Positions 8,661 through 16,343 of a stretch of 64,000 nt of DNA are shown here, piece by piece. The notes beneath the pieces are model-generated. The model was not told the origin of the DNA. It made no database searches and saw only the letters and a list, made by a program, of their open reading frames with translations. The position numbers and the translations under genes were made by a program. The DNA comes from Sva-07 sp963698565 (GTDB lineage Bacteria > Actinomycetota > Acidimicrobiia > Acidimicrobiales > Ilumatobacteraceae): NCBI GenBank assembly GCA_963698565.1, contig CAVORH010000028.1:124001-188000 (forward strand), in the 5' to 3' direction. How positions within the stretch are numbered: the stretch's first letter is position 1; each line of letters starts with the position of its first letter.

Positions 8661-9593
8661 TCACAGCCGCCGGATGTCCGGGTTGAACGCGCGCGGGCCT
8701 CGCCGCGGGACCCCGACGCCCACCGTGAACAGCAGCCGGACGATGCGTTGACGGTGCCCGGACCACGGTTCCAGGTGACGGCACATCAGCGCATCGCCGC
8801 CATCGTCGGGAGCGATCCGCCGGGCGTCACCGGTGAACGCGTAGTTGATCATGGTCGGGAGGCCGAAGTCACCGAGCACGATCGTGTCCGGATCGCCGTG
8901 ACTGGCCGAGATCACCGAGGTGGCGGTCCATGCGCCCATTCCGGGCAGCGCCGTCAGCCGCGTGAAGGCGTCCGCGGGTTCCATCGTCGCCGCTTCCTCG
9001 AGCCGATTCGCCCGCTTCGCTGCGAGCAGGATCGCATCCGCGCGTCGCCGCTCGACGTTGTAGCGGTGGAGGTCGACATACGACTTCGAGGCCACCACCT
9101 CGGGTGTCGGCGGCAGGAACAGCTCGCACGGTCCGGGGGCGGGCTCGCCCCACTCGTGGACGATGCGCACCCAGCTCCTGAACGCTTCCTCGGTGGTCAC
9201 ACGCTGGCCGAGGAGCACGAGGAGCAGCTCCTGCCAGATCACCCCACCAGCAGCAAGACGCAGCCCGGGATGGCGCCGCCACCACTCCCCGACGGTCGGA
9301 TGCAGCATGGGGTCGAACCCCGACAGGTCGTCGCGAAGTCCCACCCAGTGCGGTGCCCGATCGAGCAGCCAGTCCGCTCCGCTCCCCCACGCCTCGGCGG
9401 TCGTCTTCCCACGGCCGTCCCATACGAGCAGCATCGTGCCGGGCCCGTCGGGCGTGAGCACTGCCTTGGCGAAACTCGTCGAACTCCAGTGCGTGGTCGG
9501 GTCGCGAGGGTAGATGCCGATCGTCTTGAGGGTGGCGCGCAGGTCGATGTCGACCGTCGCGAGGTTGCGACGCTTCGGCACCGGCACCGGCAC
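8661..9593 (-). CDS. alkA: AlkA-type DNA-3-methyladenine glycosylase
   Basis: This 310-residue base-excision glycosylase removes alkylated purines. It carries the helix-hairpin-helix LPGMGAWTATSV and, about 20 residues later, the region IVLGDFGLP containing the expected catalytic Asp. The N-terminal half resembles AlkA rather than MutY or Nth, and there is no iron-sulfur Cys cluster. Translation begins at GTG 9593 with three successive GTGCCG hexamers, so the exact first codon is ambiguous. It follows the unknown 174-residue protein by 16 bp. Substrate range is inferred from the family. Confidence 0.82.
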   Translation of the reverse strand: MPVPVPKRRNLATVDIDLRATLKTIGIYPRDPTTHWSSTSFAKAVLTPDGPGTMLLVWDGRGKTTAEAWGSGADWLLDRAPHWVGLRDDLSGFDPMLHPTVGEWWRRHPGLRLAAGGVIWQELLLVLLGQRVTTEEAFRSWVRIVHEWGEPAPGPCELFLPPTPEVVASKSYVDLHRYNVERRRADAILLAAKRANRLEEAATMEPADAFTRLTALPGMGAWTATSVISASHGDPDTIVLGDFGLPTMINYAFTGDARRIAPDDGGDALMCRHLEPWSGHRQRIVRLLFTVGVGVPRRGPRAFNPDIRRL

Positions 9594-9609
9594 GAGATCG
9601 CCGGAGCGC

Positions 9610-10134
9610 TCAGGCTCCGACGAGGGAGCGCCAGCCGGCGGGATACGCAGCGGCCACTTCGGCGGGCGTCATGCGCAGCGTGGACTCCGGCGGCATGTCG
9701 GCGACGACCCGTGCCTCGGTGTAGTGGTGGGCGACGTGTCGCAGGCCCTCGAACAGCTCCGACCGGAGTTCGACCAGCTCGGCGGGCGGTTGGGGGTCGT
9801 AGAACCCCCAGATCGTGAAGGCGATGTCGAGGTCGTGCACCACCGGCGCACGTGAGTACAGCGACGCTCGCCTGAGGGCCACCCCGAGGCAGCCATGGAT
9901 CACATCGTCGGCGTTCTCGCCCGGCTGGAGCTGGAGCTTCGGACGCAGCTGCGCTGCGATCCGCAGCGCGAACCCCTGGTCGGGACCCTGCGATCCGAGC
10001 TGGGGACCGGCGGGCTGGAACCCCTCGATCTCACCGGGTCGATCAGGTGACCACGCCTCGGGAACGTGATCCGGCGACTCGTAGTAGCGGGGCCGATCGG
10101 TCGGCGGAACCGGGCTGAATCTGGGGGCGGACAT
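9610..10134 (-). CDS. Conserved-looking protein of unknown function (174 aa)
   Basis: The gene begins at ATG 10134 after the weak ribosome site AGAAAG, 44 bp beyond the end of cimA. It encodes a soluble acidic protein with a Pro-rich N-terminus (RPRYYESPDHVPEAWSPDRPGEIEGFQ) and a helical C-terminal half (AELVELRSELFEGLRHVAHHYTEARVV). No signal peptide, membrane helix or known motif is seen. Strong GC3 and close spacing to alkA support a real gene. Its position after cimA and before alkA gives no clear functional clue. Confidence 0.65.
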   Translation of the reverse strand: MSAPRFSPVPPTDRPRYYESPDHVPEAWSPDRPGEIEGFQPAGPQLGSQGPDQGFALRIAAQLRPKLQLQPGENADDVIHGCLGVALRRASLYSRAPVVHDLDIAFTIWGFYDPQPPAELVELRSELFEGLRHVAHHYTEARVVADMPPESTLRMTPAEVAAAYPAGWRSLVGA

Positions 10135-10178
10135 CGCTGTCTTTCTAGCAGCACACGAGCGAGGAGCAGACGACGCGG

Positions 10179-11771
10179 TCAGTTCCCCTGATCGAGCGAT
10201 CGATGCAGGAGGCCGTACACGAGGCTGTCCTCCAGCGCTCGCCACGACGCCTCGATGATGTTCGGGCTGACGCCGATCGTGGTCCAGTTGCGGGTGCCGT
10301 CGGTGGCTGACAGGAGCACCCGGGTGGTCGACCCGGTTGCGCTGGAGCCGTCGAGAATCCGCACCTTGTAGTCCGTGAGGTGGATGTCGGCGAGCTCGGG
10401 CAGCACGGTTCCGACCGCCTTGCGCAGTGCGGTGTCGATCGCGTTGACCGGGCCGTTGCCCTCCGCAACCCACACGCGCCGCTCGGCTTCGTCGCCGCTG
10501 CCGACCCACACCTTGACGGTCGCCTCGGTGGAGAAGTCACCGCCCGGCAGTTCGTCGGTGATCACGCGCATCGACTCGACACGGAAGAACTCGGGCACCT
10601 GACCGGCGGCACGGCGCATCAGGAGTTCGAGCGACGCGTCGGCCGCCTCGAAGTGATAGCCCTCGTGCTCGAGCCGCTTGAGGTCGTCGACGACCTCGTT
10701 GATCTGTGCGCCGTCGAGTTCGATGCCGATCTCGTCGGCCTTCATCTGGATGGTGGCACGTCCGGCCATCTCCGACACGACGAACCGAGTGCCGTTGCCG
10801 ACCAGTTCGGGGTTGACGTGTTCGTAGGCGTCCTTCGCCCGCACGATCGCCGACACGTGCAGCCCGGCCTTGTGAGCGAACGCGGACGATCCGACGTACG
10901 GGGCCTGGGGGTTGACCGCACGGTTCAGTGTTTCAGCGACGTGGTGGCTGACGGCGGTCAGCCGTTCGATGCGTCCGTCCGGCAGGCAGGTGTAGCCGAG
11001 CTTGAGCTGGAGGTTCGGGATCACGGTGGTGAGGTTGGTGTTGCCGGTTCGCTCGCCGAGACCGTTGAGCGTCCCTTGCACGTGACCCGCCCCGGCCTCG
11101 ACGGCTGCCATCGAGTTGGCGACAGCGCAGCCCGTGTCGTCGTGGCAGTGGATGCCGATGATCGCGTCGTCGCCCACGTGGGCCTTGACATCGGCGACGA
11201 TACGGCTGACCTCGTTCGGCAGCGTGCCACCGTTGGTGTCGCACAGCACGAGGTGGGATGCGCCGTTGACCACCGCCGCCTCGATCGCACGGAGCGAGAA
11301 CTCGGGGTTGTCCTTGTAGCCGTCGAAGAAGTGCTCGAGATCGACGAGGACCATCCGACCCTCGCCGTGGAGGAACCTCACGGAGTCGGCGATCATCGCC
11401 GCGCCTTCGTCGAGCGTGGTCTGCAACGCCTCGACCACCTGGTACTCGGAGCTCTTGGCGACGATGCAGACGGCCGAGGTGTTCGCCTCGATCAGGTTCC
11501 GCAGGGTCGCGTCGTCATCGACCTTGCCACGGGGGCGGCGGGTCGATCCGAACGCGACGAGTGTCGAGGTCGTGAGGTCGAGTTCGGTCTGGGCACGGGC
11601 GAAGAACTCGATGTCCTTGGGGTTCGCCCCGGGCCACCCGCCCTCGATGAAGTGCACACCGAGCAGGTCGAGTTGCTCGGCGATGCGCAGCTTGTCGTCG
11701 ACCGTTGCCGAGACGCCCTCCACCTGGAGGCCGTCGCGCAGGGTGGTGTCGAACACTTCGACGTGTCGCAT
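10179..11771 (-). CDS. cimA: (R)-citramalate synthase
   Basis: CimA condenses pyruvate and acetyl-CoA to citramalate, the first step of threonine-independent 2-oxobutyrate and isoleucine synthesis. The 530-residue protein has the HMGL-like TIM barrel starting FDTTLRDGLQVEG, metal ligands in GIHCHDDTGCAVANS, the GLGERTGNTNL motif and a C-terminal LeuA-type regulatory domain (about 395-520) expected to bind isoleucine. The opening motif and domain order fit CimA better than LeuA, and a separate leuA is present at 33.7 kb. GGGAG lies 6 nt before the ATG. Upstream is an Ile-codon leader peptide and attenuator, which independently supports an isoleucine role. Confidence 0.93.
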   Translation of the reverse strand: MRHVEVFDTTLRDGLQVEGVSATVDDKLRIAEQLDLLGVHFIEGGWPGANPKDIEFFARAQTELDLTTSTLVAFGSTRRPRGKVDDDATLRNLIEANTSAVCIVAKSSEYQVVEALQTTLDEGAAMIADSVRFLHGEGRMVLVDLEHFFDGYKDNPEFSLRAIEAAVVNGASHLVLCDTNGGTLPNEVSRIVADVKAHVGDDAIIGIHCHDDTGCAVANSMAAVEAGAGHVQGTLNGLGERTGNTNLTTVIPNLQLKLGYTCLPDGRIERLTAVSHHVAETLNRAVNPQAPYVGSSAFAHKAGLHVSAIVRAKDAYEHVNPELVGNGTRFVVSEMAGRATIQMKADEIGIELDGAQINEVVDDLKRLEHEGYHFEAADASLELLMRRAAGQVPEFFRVESMRVITDELPGGDFSTEATVKVWVGSGDEAERRVWVAEGNGPVNAIDTALRKAVGTVLPELADIHLTDYKVRILDGSSATGSTTRVLLSATDGTRNWTTIGVSPNIIEASWRALEDSLVYGLLHRSLDQGN

Positions 11772-11793
11772 GAATTGCTCCCGAGAACCGAAA

Positions 11794-11814
11794 GAGCCGC
11801 CCGGAGGGCGGCTC
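11794..11814 (-). terminator. Attenuator terminator upstream of cimA
   Basis: On the minus strand a 9-bp perfect GC stem (GAGCCGCCC/GGGCGGCTC) with loop TCC is followed by TTTCGGTTCT, a weak T-rich tract. It sits between the leader-peptide stop codon and the cimA ribosome site, the expected place for transcription attenuation. Confidence 0.7.
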
Positions 11815-11817
11815 GAC

Positions 11818-11841
11818 GAACACGTGGGGGTCCACGTGTTC
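11818..11841 (-). promoter_or_regulatory. Leader hairpin overlapping the leader-peptide stop codon
   Basis: A perfect 10-bp stem (GAACACGTGG/CCACGTGTTC) with a 4-nt loop begins on the last base of the leader stop codon and ends 3 nt before the terminator hairpin. A ribosome at the stop codon would mask its first arm, while one stalled at the Ile codons would leave it free. It is probably the pause or alternative structure of the attenuator; I found no clear antiterminator by eye. Confidence 0.6.
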
Positions 11842-11876
11842 TACAGAATGATGATGATGGCGGACTGGTTCGTCAT
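11841..11876 (-). CDS. Isoleucine-rich leader peptide for cimA (11 aa)
   Basis: A short reading frame encodes MTNQSAIIIIL then TAG: four consecutive Ile codons plus one Leu in an 11-residue peptide. It lies directly before two hairpins and cimA, the classical layout of ribosome-mediated attenuation, in which Ile-tRNA shortage stalls the ribosome and permits transcription of cimA. The ATG is only 8 nt after the predicted -10 box, so the leader is probably translated as a leaderless mRNA. The sense of control is inferred from family logic. Confidence 0.82.
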   Translation of the reverse strand: MTNQSAIIIIL

Positions 11877-11884
11877 CGACGACC

Positions 11885-11913
11885 ATTGAAGCCCCATCGA
11901 GCCGAGGATTCAA
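11885..11913 (-). promoter_or_regulatory. Predicted cimA leader promoter
   Basis: On the minus strand TTGAAT (11908-11913) and TTCAAT (11885-11890) are separated by exactly 17 bp, and the leader ATG lies 8 nt beyond the -10 box. Each hexamer matches the consensus at four of six positions. This is the only good candidate near the leader peptide. Confidence 0.55.
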
Positions 11914-12750
11914 CCGGCGCCGTCGAAAAGGTGCACGTGGCCTGTGCACGGCACTGTGCACGAACGGTGGGAAACGGGTGGACGACCGAGCGAATCCTGG
12001 GGGTAACGAAGAAGTTGCGGGGATAACCCTGTGTTTTTCGAAATACCTCTTGACCAGGGGTTTTGCGACGTATTTACTGATGCTCGTTCCGGAGAGCGCA
12101 CGCCGACCGGGGCGGTGAGGAGGGGGGCTTCGGCCCAGCCCACACCGCTCACGAGGCGCAGCGGAATCGGACAACGGACAGTGTTCACGGCCACCTCGGA
12201 CCGGGCTGTCGGACTCCTTCGGGAGCTCGATGGCAACGACGAGTCGGCGACCGCCGCGGGAGACCGGGGTGGGCGTCGGGTCAGACCGGGCCCACGGTCA
12301 CCTCCGGGTGGTCGAGGGAGACGGAGACCTGCTGGGGCGTTCGACGAGGTGAGGAGACTCGCTCTCGGGGTTCGCGACGGCGAGGCGATCGGGTTCGCCG
12401 GACATCTTCGGGTGGTCGGTGGGCAACGGAGCCGTGGTCGAGGAGCCGAAGGAACTGGGGCCACCCCAACTGGACTCAGCGAGGTCGGTTCCGATTGGCG
12501 CCAGGACCGATGGCTCGGGCAACCGGGTCAGCGTGAAACGGTGCCAACGGGTTCGAGACCGGGAAACCGGTGTCGAGTCCGAAACGCGGCATCGCCCGCC
12601 ACGCCGCAAGGCGAGACGGGCGATGTGAACAGGTCGAGTCGAAGGCTAACGCCCGACGTTCGACCAGTGGTGGACCTGTCCATCGAGCAGCCCCGGAAGG
12701 TGCGCCGGCGAGAGCCGGTCACCCGACGGGGCGCTTTCGTTTTTCCCGAT
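11914..12750. other. Gene-free stretch upstream of cimA
   Basis: No convincing gene is visible. Next to cimA are three GTGCAC sites 12-13 bp apart (about 11931-11961), possibly operators. Around 12030-12080 is an AT-richer island with TTGACC and TATTTACT on the plus strand, a possible promoter reading away from cimA. The remainder is GC-rich but lacks the near-absolute GC3 bias of its neighbours. A 103-codon minus-strand frame (12298-12609) looks low-complexity (Ser/Pro/Thr-rich) and is not called. A structured RNA cannot be excluded, but no tmRNA or RNase P core motif was seen. Confidence 0.5.
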
Positions 12751-12803
12751 CCGAAAAATGCCTGGATGTGCGCGCCGAGCGCGACGAACGGGTCATTTTT
12801 CGG
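12751..12803 (-). terminator. Degenerate copy of a 53-nt palindromic terminator
   Basis: The element has outer arms CCGAAAAATG and CATTTTTCGG (10 bp perfect) and inner CGCG pairing around a 5-nt loop, 18 bp beyond the end of the LLM gene. Length and outer sequence equal the perfect copy at 13812-13864, but the middle of the stem has decayed. The T5 run in the distal arm suits an intrinsic terminator. Confidence 0.65.
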
Positions 12804-12821
12804 TGTTGTCGGGGCGGCGGG

Positions 12822-13772
12822 TCAGCGCAGGGCGGCGGCGAGACGGGCGACGATGCCGAGGTCCTCCCGAGCGAGGTCCACCGTGGGGCCCGGGAAGAAC
12901 GTGACATCGGTGGCACCTGCGTCGGCGAGGGCCTCGGCATGGCGGACCGCATCGTCGAAGGTGCCGATCGCGCCGAGTTCGATCCACCAGTCGGCGGGCA
13001 TGTCCGCGATCCCGTCCACGCCTCGGGCGGCGTGCAGCTCCTGGATCTCGTCGATGTGCGGGTGGGCGTTCGGTGCCGGGTTCGTCCCGTCGATGAGCCC
13101 TTCGACGAACGGCGCCATGGCCCGACGCATCTCCCGGGCGTCGTCGCCGACCGCCAGGGCAGTGAACACCGACACTCGGAACGGATCGGGCGACGCCGCG
13201 GTGGCGATCGCGTGGCGCACGTACGTCGGCCCTGCGCCCTCGGCGAGCACGACGCCGTCGGCGACGCGACCTGCGAGTGCCAATGACTTCGGCCCGCGAA
13301 CACCGGCCAGCACGGGCGGAGGATCAGACGGTGGCGCATCGAGGACCACGCCGCGCATCGTGAACTCCGACCCGTCGACGGTCACGGTCTCTCCGTGCAG
13401 GAGCCGTCGCACGATCGTGATCGCCTCGTCGAGCGTCGTCAACGGCGACGACGTGCGAGCGCCCATCTGGTGCATCCATTCCTGGACGCCGTGGCCGATC
13501 CCTGCCAGGAGTCGCCCCGGAGCGAGCTGGGCGAGCGTGGCGATCTCCATCGCCGTCACCGCCGGATTCCGCGCGACGGCGGGAAGGATCCCGATTCCGA
13601 CCGTCAGCGCCTCGGTACGAGCGAGAGCAGTTGCGGCCAGGCTGATCCCAGCGGTGTAGAAGCAGTCCTCGATCACCCACAGCTGGTCGACACCGGCTGC
13701 CTCGAGCCCCTCGGCCACCTCGATCACGAACGGCGCCGGCAACGAACGGTCGAAGCACATCCCCACGTTCAT
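12822..13772 (-). CDS. LLM-class (luciferase-like) flavin/F420 oxidoreductase
   Basis: This bacterial-luciferase-like TIM-barrel protein of about 316 residues is probably F420-dependent, as is usual in Actinobacteria. Seen motifs include the N-terminal strand NVGMCFDRSLPAPF, an AVARNPAVTAMEIATLAQLAPGR-type segment and the GIGHGV cofactor loop near 95. I place the start at the ATG 13772 (MNVGMCF), because the upstream in-frame ATG adds only six basic residues. It lies between two 53-nt palindromic terminators and so is transcribed alone. The substrate cannot be inferred. Confidence 0.82.
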   Translation of the reverse strand: MNVGMCFDRSLPAPFVIEVAEGLEAAGVDQLWVIEDCFYTAGISLAATALARTEALTVGIGILPAVARNPAVTAMEIATLAQLAPGRLLAGIGHGVQEWMHQMGARTSSPLTTLDEAITIVRRLLHGETVTVDGSEFTMRGVVLDAPPSDPPPVLAGVRGPKSLALAGRVADGVVLAEGAGPTYVRHAIATAASPDPFRVSVFTALAVGDDAREMRRAMAPFVEGLIDGTNPAPNAHPHIDEIQELHAARGVDGIADMPADWWIELGAIGTFDDAVRHAEALADAGATDVTFFPGPTVDLAREDLGIVARLAAALR

Positions 13773-13811
13773 CCGGCGACCGTACCCCACCCCCGATCGA
13801 TCCTCCCCGAC

Positions 13812-13864
13812 CCGAAAAATGCCTGGATCGTCGCGGTCAGCGCGACGATCCAGGCATTTTTCGG
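13812..13864. terminator. Perfect 53-nt palindromic bidirectional terminator
   Basis: Two perfectly complementary 24-nt arms, beginning CCGAAAAATGCC and ending GGCATTTTTCGG, flank the 5-nt loop GTCAG. It sits 29 bp after ilvE and 40 bp before the LLM start. A-tract and T-tract in the outer arms would terminate transcription on either strand. A decayed copy of the same length lies at 12751-12803, so this may be a dispersed repeat family. Confidence 0.8.
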
Positions 13865-13893
13865 CGACTTTCGGGGGTTCCTCGGGCGGGTCG

Positions 13894-14811
13894 TCAGCGG
13901 ACGAGTTCGCACCAGTCCTTGTATCGGGGGTCCTGGCCGCGGATGGCCTGGTGGTACACCTCGGCGATCGCGGAGGTCATCGGGCCGGGGCAGGGGATCT
14001 TGCGGTCGTCGACCGAGTTGATCGAGCTGACTTCGGCGGCGGTGCCGCACACGAAGGCCTCCTCTGCGATGTAGAGGTCGCTGCGGGCGATGTTGTCGAC
14101 GACGACCTCGAAGCCGAGATCGGCGGCGATCGTCGACACCGAGTTCTGCGTGATCCCTTCGAGGGCCCCGGCCGAGAGCGGTGGCGTCAGCAGTTTGCCG
14201 TGGCGCGCCACGAAGATGTTCTCACCGGTGCACTCGGCGATCAGGCCGTTCGGAGCGAGCATGATCGCCTCGTCGTAGCCGGCCTTGAGGGCCTCGACCT
14301 TCGCGAGTGACGAGTTGACGTAGTTGCCGGTCGTCTTGGAGGCCGGCGGCATCGTGTTGTGGTCGTGACGCGTCCACGACGAGATCTTCATCCGCACGCC
14401 CTTCTCGACGGCGTCGTCGCCGAGGTACGCGCCCCACGGCCAGCAGGCGATCGACACGTCGACGGTGCACGGCAGCGTGTTCAGGCCCATCTCGCCGTAC
14501 CCGAAGTAGGCGATCGGACGGATGTAGCACGAGTCGAGTCCGGTCGACGCGACCGTCTCCTTGGTCGCAGCGACGAGTTCGTCGACGGTGTACGGGATCT
14601 CCATCCCCATGATCTGCGCCGAGCTGAAGAGGCGCTCGATGTGTTCGGTGAGCCGGAACACTGCGGGGCCCTGATCGGTCTCGTACGCGCGGATGCCCTC
14701 GAACACGCCGGTGCCGTAGTGCAGCGTGTGCGTCAGCACGTGGACCTGGGCCTTGTCCCAGTCGACGAGCTCGCCGTTCATCCAGATCTTCGGGGTCGGT
14801 GTGATGGGCAT
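13894..14811 (-). CDS. ilvE: Branched-chain amino acid aminotransferase
   Basis: IlvE carries out the last step of leucine, isoleucine and valine synthesis, using PLP and glutamate. The 305-residue protein is a class IV fold with KIWMNGELVDWDKAQVHVLTHTLHYGTGVFEGIRAY at the N-terminus, the PLP-Lys region in SKTTGNYVNSSLAKVEALKAGYDEAIML and GLIAECTGENIFV. The start ATG 14811 lies 4 nt after the leuB stop codon, so leuB-ilvE form one operon. The perfect 53-nt palindrome terminates it. Fold type and opening motif favour IlvE over D-amino-acid aminotransferase or ADC lyase. Confidence 0.94.
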   Translation of the reverse strand: MPITPTPKIWMNGELVDWDKAQVHVLTHTLHYGTGVFEGIRAYETDQGPAVFRLTEHIERLFSSAQIMGMEIPYTVDELVAATKETVASTGLDSCYIRPIAYFGYGEMGLNTLPCTVDVSIACWPWGAYLGDDAVEKGVRMKISSWTRHDHNTMPPASKTTGNYVNSSLAKVEALKAGYDEAIMLAPNGLIAECTGENIFVARHGKLLTPPLSAGALEGITQNSVSTIAADLGFEVVVDNIARSDLYIAEEAFVCGTAAEVSSINSVDDRKIPCPGPMTSAIAEVYHQAIRGQDPRYKDWCELVR

Positions 14812-14815
14812 GGCG

Positions 14816-15808
14816 TCAGTTTCCCACGCGAGCGGCGATCGCGTCACCGACGTCGGTGGTGCTGCCGGTGACAGGATCGGCACATGCAGCACGGATCCGG
14901 TCGGCAGCATCGCCTTCGCCGAGGAAGTCGAGCATCAGCGCCGCGCTCAGGATCGCCGCCGTCGGATTGGCCTTGCCGGTGCCGACGATGTCGGGTGCCG
15001 AACCGTGGACCGGCTCGAACATCGACGGTCCCGTGCGGGCCGGGTTGAGGTTGGCCGACGAGGCCAGGCCGATGCCACCGGACACCGCACCACCCAGGTC
15101 GGTGAGGATGTCGCCGAACAGGTTGTCGGTCACGATCACGTCGTAACGCTGAGGATCCTGCACGAAGTAGATGCACGCAGCGTCGACGTGGTTGTACGCG
15201 GTGGTGATGTCGGGGAACTCGGCTGCCACCTCGTTGAACGTCCGCTCCCAGAGGTTGCCGGAGAACGCGAGGACGTTGGTCTTGTGCACGAGCGTCAGAT
15301 GTCGGCGGGGGCGACTCGCCGCCAGTTCGAACGCGTAGCGCACGCACCGCTCGACGCCATGGCGGGTGTTGACCGACCCTTGCGTCGCCACCTCCAGCGG
15401 GGTGCCACGCCGGAGGACACCACCTTCGCCGACGTACGGGCCCTCGGTGTTCTCACGGATCACGACGAAGTCGTGGGGCGTCGTGCCGCCCGGTGCCGTC
15501 CCGACGAACGGCCGCTGGTTGATGTAGAGGTCGAGCTCGAAACGCATCTTCAGCAGCAGACCGCGCTCGATGACCCCCGGCGGGACGTCGGGCGTCCCGA
15601 CCGCCCCCAGCAGGATGCAGTCGAACGCCCGCAACTCGTCGAGGACGTCGTCGGACAGGATCTCGCCGTCGCGCAGATACCGCGATCCGCCGAGATCGAA
15701 GTCGGTGGTCGCGATGTCCACGCCGGCCGCCCGGACGACCTTGACGGCCTCGGCGGTCACTTCTGGTCCGATGCCGTCGCCGCCGATCACTGCGATGTTG
15801 TGCGTCAT
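14816..15808 (-). CDS. leuB: 3-isopropylmalate dehydrogenase
   Basis: LeuB oxidises 3-isopropylmalate in leucine synthesis and probably also 3-methylmalate made from citramalate by CimA and LeuCD. The 330-residue protein shows NIAVIGGDGIGPEV, the substrate-binding ENTEGPYVGEGG, the active-site KTNVL segment, metal-binding Asp in VTDNLFGDILTDLGG and the NAD-site HGSAPDI. The start at ATG 15808 is preceded by TAGGAT 8 nt away, so the transcript is probably leaderless. greA is transcribed divergently. The ilvE partner gene supports LeuB over isocitrate or tartrate dehydrogenase. Confidence 0.93.
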   Translation of the reverse strand: MTHNIAVIGGDGIGPEVTAEAVKVVRAAGVDIATTDFDLGGSRYLRDGEILSDDVLDELRAFDCILLGAVGTPDVPPGVIERGLLLKMRFELDLYINQRPFVGTAPGGTTPHDFVVIRENTEGPYVGEGGVLRRGTPLEVATQGSVNTRHGVERCVRYAFELAASRPRRHLTLVHKTNVLAFSGNLWERTFNEVAAEFPDITTAYNHVDAACIYFVQDPQRYDVIVTDNLFGDILTDLGGAVSGGIGLASSANLNPARTGPSMFEPVHGSAPDIVGTGKANPTAAILSAALMLDFLGEGDAADRIRAACADPVTGSTTDVGDAIAARVGN

Positions 15809-15893
15809 GGGCGGCGATCCTACGGCCACACCACGTCCGGCTCCCAGGGACAGCCGGCGAGCGAGCGGGCACGACCGGTATCCTGCACTGACC

Positions 15894-16343
15894 ATGGCAG
15901 CAGTGCACCTGTCCCCCGCGGCCTACGAACGCTTGAAGGCCGAGTTCGACGACCTCACCACGCGTGGTCGTATCGAGGTCGCCAACAAGATCGAGCGGGC
16001 GCGAGAGGAGGGCGACCTCAAGGAGAACGCGGGCTATCACGCGGCGAAGGACGAGCAGGGCCACATGGAGGGCCGGATCCGTCAACTCGAGCACCTCCTC
16101 GAGAACGCCGAGATCGTCGAGGGCTCGTACATCTACACCGTCGTCTACGAGGGCGACTCCGAGGACGACGCCGAGCGCTACCTGATCGGCAACATCGAGG
16201 AGCAGGTGCAGGGCGCCGACGTCATCAGCCCCTCGTCGCCGCTCGGCCAAGCGCTCGAAGGTGCCGAAGCCGGCGCGACCATCACCTACGAGGCGCCCAA
16301 CGGCGCGCTCACCGTGACGGTGCTCCGTGTCGAACCCGCCTGA
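15894..16343 (+). CDS. greA: Transcription elongation factor GreA
   Basis: GreA rescues backtracked RNA polymerase by stimulating transcript cleavage. The 149-residue protein has the N-terminal coiled coil with the acidic tip motif (REEGDLKENAGYHAAKDEQG, the D/E pair at the turn) and the C-terminal FKBP-like domain with SPSSPLGQALEGAEAG. TATCCT (15879-15884) is 9 nt before the ATG and no ribosome site is visible, so it is probably leaderless. The last 17 nt overlap the following hydrolase gene, indicating coupled translation. Confidence 0.95.
   Translation: MAAVHLSPAAYERLKAEFDDLTTRGRIEVANKIERAREEGDLKENAGYHAAKDEQGHMEGRIRQLEHLLENAEIVEGSYIYTVVYEGDSEDDAERYLIGNIEEQVQGADVISPSSPLGQALEGAEAGATITYEAPNGALTVTVLRVEPA

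Noticed and set aside
11930..12080. Possible replication origin or DnaA-box cluster
   Set aside because: GTGCAC and TTATCCCC resemble DnaA-box fragments, but there is no TTNTCCACA array and no dnaA, dnaN or gyrB nearby.
12298..12609. 103-codon minus-strand frame in the gene-free block
   Set aside because: Low-complexity Ser/Pro/Thr sequence with GC3 clearly below real neighbours and no promoter or ribosome site; not enough to call a gene.
11914..12750. tmRNA, RNase P RNA or tRNA genes
   Set aside because: No CCA-type acceptor end, T-loop GGTTCGAATCC or RNase P core motif was found here or elsewhere in the window.
12031..13659. 542-codon plus-strand reading frame spanning the gene-free block and the LLM gene
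   Set aside because: Its second half is antisense to a clear LLM gene, and its first half is Arg/Gly/Pro-rich with no domain.
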